From the NCBI GenBank assembly GCA_035638255.1, contig DASRAJ010000160.1, positions 1 to 64,000 of the forward strand: DNA of 64,000 bases. Reading direction: 5' to 3'. Below the pieces are notes generated by a model, which saw nothing but the letters and a program-made list of their open reading frames with translations, had not been told where the DNA came from and searched no databases. The stretch comes from DASRAJ01 sp035638255. GTDB taxonomy: Bacteria; Bacteroidota; Bacteroidia; Chitinophagales; UBA10324. Numbering within the stretch: the stretch's first letter is position 1; every line of letters begins with the position of its first letter. Both the position numbers and the translations under genes were made by a program. This document shows, in pieces, positions 57,824 to 64,000 of this stretch.

Positions 57824-60284
57824 TCTTCTTCACCATTTGGTAATCGAGATAGTAGCGAATTCGAATGGAGAAATTATTATTAGTAGGTGCATCGAAGGTG
57901 TGATTGAAGTTGTGTACGAAATCAAGATCCGTGATGTTATCAAAATTGGTAATGGCATTTTTCCAAACCACATCCATTTCACTTCCCGGCAAAAACCACC
58001 AGGTAAAAATCATGTCAATGTTCCATGCATTGAAGTTGTAATCGGCGCTGCCGTTGTAGGTAGTTGGAGTGAGTGTGCCATCATTCTTCAGCAAATAGTA
58101 TCGATCGTATATGCCTTTGTTAGTATAGTAGCGAAGCTTTGCGCCGAGTGATACAGTTGCATTGAAGTAGTAATTGACATTGAGGATGTTGTCAACTTCT
58201 GTTACGTTTCTTCTTCCGAAAATAATATTCGACGCTGAGTCAATCGCCACAAAGCCGACATCATTAATATAGATATGTGTGTGGCTTGAAGGAACAATAT
58301 AGATGTGATTCCCGATGCGAATGCGCGGTGAAATGAACCAGCGATATTTTATTCTTCCTCTCTCATTCCAAAAAGCCGGCCCACCTTCAATATCCAGCGC
58401 AAAATGTTTTCGATAATCAGTGCTCAGTCCGAGGCCGGGTTCATATATTGCAGGAACCTTGTAGTAGCGGCCTTCCACTCTGGGCTCATAGTAATCATGC
58501 TCACCGAAGGGAATGATGTTGTAATAGGTATAAAATCCCCAGTAGTGTTTATTCAGGATGTATGCATTGCCACTGAGAAAAGTGGAAACAAAATCACCAT
58601 TGCTGTTGCGGTAATTGTAGTCAAGGGTATTGCTTGAATGAAACTCATTGAATTTTCCAAAGGGCTCGTAGATATTGTAATTCAAATTTACTTCTGCAGT
58701 ACTCTGATTGTTTATTTCAAGAAAACCCAAATCGTTTTCATCAAACTTCTCACCAATGCTGCGATGCGAAATCTCAAATGTGAAATTGCCCGAGAGTTTT
58801 TGAATCCCGATTTTCGAAAGCGTTCCATTGGTAAAAGCAATGCTGTCATTCTCATACATATTCATCAGCGTGCTAACTGCGATGTAACCCAAAGCGCCAT
58901 ACGTGTATTTTTTATTGGCAATAAAGGCGAGAACATTTGCCACGTTCGCATCTCTCCCTCTTGAATCGCGAATAACGCTTGTGTTAGTGAGGGTGATGAA
59001 AGAATTATTTTTTAATGATTGATCAAGCACCAATACGTTGAAGTTTGTAAGCGGGTCAATCAAGACTTTTTTTGTTTCTCCCTCTTCAGTTCTTCCTTCA
59101 ACGAAAGTATTTCCGGTAACAGCATTGAATACTCCGATGCCCAGCCCGCCTTTAGTTCTTCCTGAAAACTTAGTTGCATTTAGCAGCTTCGTGTTTGCAG
59201 GGATGTTTTGCAACAGCGTAACATTTGTATCAACATGTGATTCATAGTAATCAGAAACGAAACCAACACGCCTCGAGTAAAACAACTCTGCTTTGTTGAA
59301 GAGCTCTGTTCCCTCTGTGAAAAAAAGGCGTTTCTCATCATACTGCACTTCGAATGCAGTGAGGTTGTAAACGATGTTATCAGACTGCACCTGGCCGAAG
59401 TCGGGAATTAATGTTGCATCGAGTGTGAAGCTTTGACTGATGCCCCACTTTAAATCCATTCCTCCCTTGAATTGCAACTGATCCTGAATAAGATCAATTG
59501 ATTTATCGCGGTACAAATTGTAGTACAGTGTGCCGTAAGGTGAAAGTGAAAGACGAAGCGGGGGAATAATATCACTTAACCCCTCGAGTGGCTGCCATTG
59601 CGAAACAACGCCGCTTACTTTCGGATCGTAATTGCAGGAATGGTACTCATAACGGCTGCTTCGAATCAGGCGGTAAGCATCCATCGTCCAGTTTTGCTGC
59701 GTGATCTTTGGAAAGCGAAGAGCAGAGTAAGGGATTTTCATTTCAACATACCATCCATCATCATTTATCGTGACTTCACTTTCCCATACCGCATCCCACG
59801 TATCATCTGAGTTGGAATTCTGGAAGAGCTTAAAATCACTCTGCACACTTTGCGGTGACACGCCGAAGCCAAATGCATTTTGTCCATCATGGTACGTATC
59901 GAAACCGATGTAAAATGCATCCGTGTATCCCATCAACTGATCGCGTTGCGTGAGTTGCATCCAAATGCTGTCACGCTTCATAAAGCATTTTGCGCCGATG
60001 TAAATCGCATCGTTATTATACACGATGGTCAATTCCGTGTTGTGAGAAAGGATTCCGACCTGGGGCACTCCCTCAAAAAATTCAGAGTATGCTATTCCCT
60101 GCTTCCAGCAATCATCATCAAGCTTGCCATCAATTTTGGGCGAAGAAGAAATTCGTGTGGCAGTAACAGGAAGTTTTTGTTGCGCTGTAGTTAACTCATA
60201 AGTACAAATACAAAAAACAATGAAGAGAAATTGCTTCAAGAGCTGCAAGTTATCGTGTAAAATTATTGGATTGAAGGAAAGCAA
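57810..60284 (-). CDS. CBM9-like and DUF5916 outer-membrane protein
   Basis: The 824-residue protein begins with a hydrophobic export signal (LKQFLFIVFCICTYELTTAQ). Residues 40-220 are a carbohydrate-binding CBM9-like sandwich (SSSPKIDGKLDDDCWKQGIA, then GYTDAFYIGFDTYHDGQNAF). The remainder is the DUF5916 barrel-like region (LDATLIPDFGQVQSDNIVYN, then YDEKRLFFTEGTELF). Members are Bacteroidota outer-membrane proteins of unknown role, possibly linked to polysaccharide uptake. It is full length. The stop lies in the tandem repeat described at 57736. Confidence 0.85.
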   Translation of the reverse strand: MLSFNPIILHDNLQLLKQFLFIVFCICTYELTTAQQKLPVTATRISSSPKIDGKLDDDCWKQGIAYSEFFEGVPQVGILSHNTELTIVYNNDAIYIGAKCFMKRDSIWMQLTQRDQLMGYTDAFYIGFDTYHDGQNAFGFGVSPQSVQSDFKLFQNSNSDDTWDAVWESEVTINDDGWYVEMKIPYSALRFPKITQQNWTMDAYRLIRSSRYEYHSCNYDPKVSGVVSQWQPLEGLSDIIPPLRLSLSPYGTLYYNLYRDKSIDLIQDQLQFKGGMDLKWGISQSFTLDATLIPDFGQVQSDNIVYNLTAFEVQYDEKRLFFTEGTELFNKAELFYSRRVGFVSDYYESHVDTNVTLLQNIPANTKLLNATKFSGRTKGGLGIGVFNAVTGNTFVEGRTEEGETKKVLIDPLTNFNVLVLDQSLKNNSFITLTNTSVIRDSRGRDANVANVLAFIANKKYTYGALGYIAVSTLMNMYENDSIAFTNGTLSKIGIQKLSGNFTFEISHRSIGEKFDENDLGFLEINNQSTAEVNLNYNIYEPFGKFNEFHSSNTLDYNYRNSNGDFVSTFLSGNAYILNKHYWGFYTYYNIIPFGEHDYYEPRVEGRYYKVPAIYEPGLGLSTDYRKHFALDIEGGPAFWNERGRIKYRWFISPRIRIGNHIYIVPSSHTHIYINDVGFVAIDSASNIIFGRRNVTEVDNILNVNYYFNATVSLGAKLRYYTNKGIYDRYYLLKNDGTLTPTTYNGSADYNFNAWNIDMIFTWWFLPGSEMDVVWKNAITNFDNITDLDFVHNFNHTFDAPTNNNFSIRIRYYLDYQMVKKMIKP

Positions 60285-60350
60285 GAATAAGAAACATCAG
60301 GAATTGAAATTCGGAATCTGGATTTGCTTTCACTTTTCACCTCCGGTGCC

Positions 60351-60395
60351 GTTGTTGGTCTTTGCGTTGGCGACAAGTGAAGACAGACCAACAAC
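60351..60395. repeat. Intergenic inverted repeat
   Basis: A perfect 11-base stem GTTGTTGGTCT (60351-60361) pairs with AGACCAACAAC (60385-60395). It lies between divergent genes and could be a small palindromic element or a structured leader. Confidence 0.6.
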
Positions 60396-60500
60396 TGGAG
60401 TTAAGCCGCCAATGTTTCAGGTTGTTCCGTCGTTCATGCAGCCTAAGTATTTCCATCAGGAAATTGAAATTCGAAACTTGCGTTCCCTTCACGTTTCACC

Positions 60501-60547
60501 TTTCACCTCTCACGTTAAAAAATCGGTTGTAATTTTAGCACAAATAA
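60501..60547 (+). promoter_or_regulatory. Conserved upstream block of the first M43 gene
   Basis: TTTCACCTCTCACGTTAAA and TCGGTTGTAATTTTAGCAC recur almost unchanged before the second M43 gene. TAATTTTA (60530-60537) is a TAnnTTTG-like -7 element. Confidence 0.45.
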
Positions 60548-60556
60548 GAAAGTAGT

Positions 60557-62143
60557 ATGAGAAGGACCATTTATCTATTCACGGTTATTTTCTGTATTCA
60601 ATTTTTATGCGGTACCTATTTGAGTGCACAAGAAATCCATCGCTGCGCAACGGCGGAGTACCTGCAATTGCAGGAGGCAAAACATCCCGGAACCATTCAA
60701 CGATTAAAGGATGCGCAATCAGAAGCGCAACTATGGGTGCAAAATCACCCGGGCGAGTCACGATCCCAAATGATTATTCCTGTTGTTGTTCACGTGGTAT
60801 ACAACACTCAGGCGCAAAATATTTCCGGTGATCAAATTCAATCGCAGATTGATGTGCTTAATGAAGATTTCAACCGCCTGAATGGTGACACATTCAAAAC
60901 CCCTGATGCCTGGGTACCTGTAGCCGGCAGTTTACCTGTGCAATTTTGTCTTGCTGCTTATGATCCTAATGGTGATTCCACGAGCGGCATCACCCGAACC
61001 CATACGGATGTAGAAAGTTTTGATTTGGGGGACGACATAAAGCACAGCAACCAGGGGGGAGAGGATGGCTGGCCATCGACTCATTATTTGAATATCTGGG
61101 TTTGCAATTTGGGTAATAACACGTTGGGCTACACATCGTTTTCTCCCGGCTTTCCTGATGATGGTGTAGTGATATTGTATCATGCCTTTGGTCGCATCGG
61201 GAACGTTCAACAACCTTATGATAAGGGTAGGACATGCACGCATGAGGTTGGCCACTGGCTCAGTTTGTCGCATACCTGGGGAGATGATGGTGGTGATTGC
61301 ACGGGGGATGATGGCTGCAACGATACTCCCCGCGAAGCCGATAGGATTTTTGGGTGCGAGGTATTTCCATTCATTGACGCTTGCAGCGGTGCACCCAATG
61401 GCGTGATGTTTATGAACTATATGGATTATACGGATGATGGCTGCATGAATATTTTTACGCAATGCCAGGCTGCAAAAATGCAGGGCGTTTTAAACACCTC
61501 GCGGCAATCTATTTTGAGTTCACCCGGTGGATGCCAGGGGCTTCAATTCAATCTTGATGCAGCTATCAGTACTATTGTAGCACCAACAGACACTTTATAT
61601 ACCCAGGGATTTCTGCCGCAAGTACAACTTACCAATCGCGGTATTGATGATATTACCTATGTACAAATAAGTTACCGGGTGGATGGACAGCCCGTAACCA
61701 CGTATGATTACACAGGCGTTCTCTCGTCACAAATATCGACACTGGTGACGTTGCCCCCGTATTTCACGGGTGAGTTTGGGCATGTATCGTATGCCTGGAC
61801 TTCCAATGTCAATCATAGTACTGATCAGTTTGTTTACAATGATTCAGCCAGTGCGGAGTTTTATGTGAAAAGCTCCGTAGCAAAAAATACAACCACTTTT
61901 TCTGTTGAGTTTGACGATCCCACTGATAAGCCCGTAATAACTGTTCAAAATCCTTCTGATGCCATCCTTCATGTACAGGTAGTGAATGTGCTGGGGCAAG
62001 TTGTGCAGGAAGGAAATTGGCCCGTCATTAACAATTCTACTTTCACGATTGATCTTTCTAATGCTCCCAACGGCGTTTATTTTCTATATGGAAAAATCGG
62101 GTTTGATTATGTGAAGAAGAAGCTGATGGTGGTTAGGAAATAG
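60557..62143 (+). CDS. M43-type zinc metalloprotease with a T9SS sorting domain
   Basis: The 528-residue protein starts with an export signal (MRRTIYLFTVIFCIQFLCGT). A pappalysin-like catalytic domain has the zinc motif HEVGHWLSLSH: H229, H233 and H239 as metal ligands, E230 as the general base. The Met-turn is FMNYMDYTDDGCMNIFTQCQ. The C-terminal 80 residues are a sorting domain (VVNVLGQVVQEGNWP, then NGVYFLYGKIGFDYVKKK). It is secreted by the type IX system. The next gene, at 62298, is a close paralogue, so the two are a tandem duplication. Confidence 0.9.
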   Translation: MRRTIYLFTVIFCIQFLCGTYLSAQEIHRCATAEYLQLQEAKHPGTIQRLKDAQSEAQLWVQNHPGESRSQMIIPVVVHVVYNTQAQNISGDQIQSQIDVLNEDFNRLNGDTFKTPDAWVPVAGSLPVQFCLAAYDPNGDSTSGITRTHTDVESFDLGDDIKHSNQGGEDGWPSTHYLNIWVCNLGNNTLGYTSFSPGFPDDGVVILYHAFGRIGNVQQPYDKGRTCTHEVGHWLSLSHTWGDDGGDCTGDDGCNDTPREADRIFGCEVFPFIDACSGAPNGVMFMNYMDYTDDGCMNIFTQCQAAKMQGVLNTSRQSILSSPGGCQGLQFNLDAAISTIVAPTDTLYTQGFLPQVQLTNRGIDDITYVQISYRVDGQPVTTYDYTGVLSSQISTLVTLPPYFTGEFGHVSYAWTSNVNHSTDQFVYNDSASAEFYVKSSVAKNTTTFSVEFDDPTDKPVITVQNPSDAILHVQVVNVLGQVVQEGNWPVINNSTFTIDLSNAPNGVYFLYGKIGFDYVKKKLMVVRK

Positions 62144-62242
62144 TTTCCCGAAAAAATTCCCGAAAAAAAATCGGGACAGGCGGGACAGCCGGAACAGGTT
62201 GGGTTTCGCGTTTACAGTTTACAGTCAATTCACTGTTCATTC

Positions 62243-62290
62243 CGTTCACCTCTCACAGTTAAAGCCGGTTGTAATTTTCGCACTAACAAA
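62243..62290 (+). promoter_or_regulatory. Conserved upstream block of the second M43 gene
   Basis: TTCACCTCTCACAGTTAAA and CCGGTTGTAATTTTCGCAC match the block upstream of the first M43 gene, so the promoter was duplicated with the gene. Confidence 0.45.
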
Positions 62291-62297
62291 AAGCAGG

Positions 62298-63884
62298 ATG
62301 AGAAGAATTACTTTTCTATTCACCGCGCTGTTCTCAATTCACTTTTTGTCCATGACTATTTTGAGGGCGCAAGAAATCCATCGTTGCGGAACGGCGGAGT
62401 ACCTGCAATTGCAGGAAGCTAAGCATCCCGGCACCATTCAGCGATTGAAGGATGCCCGGGTAGCAGCGGAACAATGGATGCAAGATCATCCTGGTGAACC
62501 ACGAACCCAAATGATTATTCCGGTAGTGGTACATGTGGTATATCATACAGCCGCGCAAAATATTTCCGATTTGCAAATTCAATCGCAGATTGATGTGCTG
62601 AATGAAGATTTCAACCGCCTGAATGCTGACACATTCAAGACTCCGGGCGTCTGGAAAACCACGGGTGCTGGTTTGCCGGTAAAGTTTTGTCTCGCCGTTT
62701 ACGATCCCAACGGTGATTCCACCAGCGGCATTACCCGAACACAAACGGATGTTGACACTTTTGATTTAGATGACAGAATGAAGTACAACAACCAGGGTGG
62801 CGAGGATGGATGGCCTTCAGGCCATTATCTGAATATCTGGGTTTGCAATATCATTAACGGAATATTGGGTTACACATCTTATTCTCCCGGCGATTCTTCT
62901 GATGGTGTTGTTGTATTGTATCATGCTTTCGGTCGTGTTGGCAATATTCAACCACCGTACGATAAAGGCAGAACGTGCACACATGAAGTCGGGCACTGGC
63001 TCAGCTTGTTTCATACCTGGGGTGATGATGGCGGTGATTGCAGCAACGATGATAATTGCAACGATACTCCCCGGGAAGCCGATAGCATTATGGGTTGCAG
63101 GGTATTCCCATACCTTGATCAGTGCAGCGGTGCGCCCAATGGTGTGATGTTTATGAACTACATGGATTACACGGATGATGGCTGCATGAATATTTTCACG
63201 CAATGCCAGGTTTCAAGAATGCAGGGAGTTTTGAACACCTGGCGGGATTCTATTTTGAGTTCCCCCGCAGGGTGTCAGCCGCTTAAATACCATCTTGATG
63301 CAGGCATCAGCACCATTGCATTTCCGTATGAAACAATTCCGACAGAAGCATTTCTGCCACGGGTGCAACTCACCAATCATGGAATTGATAACATCATGCA
63401 TGTGCAGATCCATTATCATGTTGACGGGCAGCCCGATTCAACCTATGATTATGAAGGCAACTTAGCATCAGAGCTTTCAACACTGGTTATTCTGCCTCCC
63501 TACTTTACGGGTGAAGGCGGGCATCTGTTCTACGCATGGACTTTAAATCCCAATTACGGCAACGATCAATTTCTTTACAACGATACTTCGAACGAGGAGT
63601 TCTTTGTGAGAAGCGACATACCAAAGAATACAACGACCATTTCAGTGGAGCAGGAATCGCCGACTGATGATCCAATGGTGACCATTCACAATCCTTCTGC
63701 CCCCATCATGCATTTACGTGTGGTGAATATCCTCGGACAAATTGTGCAGGAAGGAAATTGGTCGGTCATTGACAATCCTGCCTTCAGAGTTGATCTTTCC
63801 AATGTCCCGAATGGCGTTTATTTTCTCTATGGAAAAATCGGGTATGATTATGTGAAGAAGAAAGTGATGGTCCTGAGAAATTAG
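62298..63884 (+). CDS. M43-type zinc metalloprotease, tandem paralogue
   Basis: I take the ATG at 62298 (MRRITFLFTALFSIHFLSMT), which aligns with the first paralogue; the frame is also open for 33 codons upstream. The 528 residues keep all catalytic features: HEVGHWLSLFH (H229, E230, H233, H239) and the Met-turn FMNYMDYTDDGCMNIFTQCQ. The sorting domain ends with YVKKKVMVLRN. Differences from the first copy lie mainly in the signal peptide and the linker after the catalytic domain. The pair may have split substrates or expression. Confidence 0.9.
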   Translation: MRRITFLFTALFSIHFLSMTILRAQEIHRCGTAEYLQLQEAKHPGTIQRLKDARVAAEQWMQDHPGEPRTQMIIPVVVHVVYHTAAQNISDLQIQSQIDVLNEDFNRLNADTFKTPGVWKTTGAGLPVKFCLAVYDPNGDSTSGITRTQTDVDTFDLDDRMKYNNQGGEDGWPSGHYLNIWVCNIINGILGYTSYSPGDSSDGVVVLYHAFGRVGNIQPPYDKGRTCTHEVGHWLSLFHTWGDDGGDCSNDDNCNDTPREADSIMGCRVFPYLDQCSGAPNGVMFMNYMDYTDDGCMNIFTQCQVSRMQGVLNTWRDSILSSPAGCQPLKYHLDAGISTIAFPYETIPTEAFLPRVQLTNHGIDNIMHVQIHYHVDGQPDSTYDYEGNLASELSTLVILPPYFTGEGGHLFYAWTLNPNYGNDQFLYNDTSNEEFFVRSDIPKNTTTISVEQESPTDDPMVTIHNPSAPIMHLRVVNILGQIVQEGNWSVIDNPAFRVDLSNVPNGVYFLYGKIGYDYVKKKVMVLRN

Positions 63885-63960
63885 TTTCCTCAAAAATCGC
63901 TAAAGAAAAAAACGGGACAGGTTGAATAGGCGGGGTTTAAAGTTTCAAACTCTTTTTATT

Positions 63961-64000
63961 CTTCCGTCCATAAGTCTTCCGTCCACAAGTCTTCCGTCCA
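63961..64000 (+). repeat. 15-base tandem repeat reaching the window edge
   Basis: Units begin at 63961, 63976 and 63991 with the form CTTCCGTCCACAAGT; the array probably continues outside the window. Written in the same phase (GTCCACAAGTCTTCC) it matches the units at 42194-42236. Confidence 0.75.

Noticed and set aside
60932..61462. Minus-strand frame of 176 codons
   Set aside because: Shadow of the M43 protease; the same shadow appears in the paralogue.

Overview
The window is from a member of the Bacteroidota, probably Chitinophagales, Saprospirales or a relative. Four things show this. Several proteins end in type IX secretion sorting domains. Promoters follow the Bacteroidota pattern; the clearest, before tRNA-Pro, is TTTG, 19 bases, then TAACTTTG. 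Lipoproteins are common, and a Bacteroidota-type Rhs-like surface protein operon is present. There are no rRNA genes and no CRISPR array. The 5' 39 kb is AT-rich and accessory in character. The last 25 kb looks like ordinary chromosome.

Region 1 (1-13.25 kb, minus strand) is one compact operon: an outer-membrane beta-barrel, a secreted Ig-like protein, a lipoprotein, a very large Rhs/YD-type surface protein broken by one frameshift near 7.75 kb, a small secreted protein, and a second Rhs-type protein that runs off the window. Region 2 (13.4-14.6 kb) is a decayed IS21-type element. Region 3 (14.75-19.5 kb, minus strand) is the most unusual locus. It is a four-gene operon with a cytoplasmic-looking subtilisin that carries a kumamolisin-type prodomain and a tail of 18 x-Pro-Ile triplets, a B12-binding radical SAM enzyme of the RiPP-maturation type, a free-standing prodomain-like protein, and a 2-oxoglutarate/Fe(II) prolyl-hydroxylase-like oxygenase. 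I read it as a peptide-modification or protease-maturation system in which the Pro-Ile tail may be the substrate.

Region 4 (20-39 kb) is a defence-type island ending near a tRNA-Asn gene. It holds an excisionase-like HTH protein, a DUF4365 nuclease with a partner gene, a membrane coiled-coil TPR protein, a PD-(D/E)XK-like protein, an operon of nucleotidyl-cyclase-like, uracil-DNA-glycosylase-like and GIY-YIG proteins, a type I restriction locus destroyed by an hsdM-hsdR deletion fusion, a tail-to-tail HicB/HicA pair, a possible structured small RNA, and a 964-residue nuclease without a methyltransferase, followed by a 387-residue partner.

Region 5 (39.4-64 kb) carries a GH63-like glucosidase, a vWA protein and MoxR/Mg-chelatase-like AAA+ ATPase with a coiled-coil gene between them, tRNA-Thr (plus a degenerate second copy) and tRNA-Pro, a TMTC-like glycosyltransferase with TPRs, a PIN toxin-antitoxin pair, an aromatic amino-acid decarboxylase, secreted T9SS cargo, an ECF sigma factor with a likely membrane partner, a DUF5916 protein and two tandem M43 metalloproteases. 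A 24-base near-palindromic repeat lies inside three unrelated genes here, four times in one of them.
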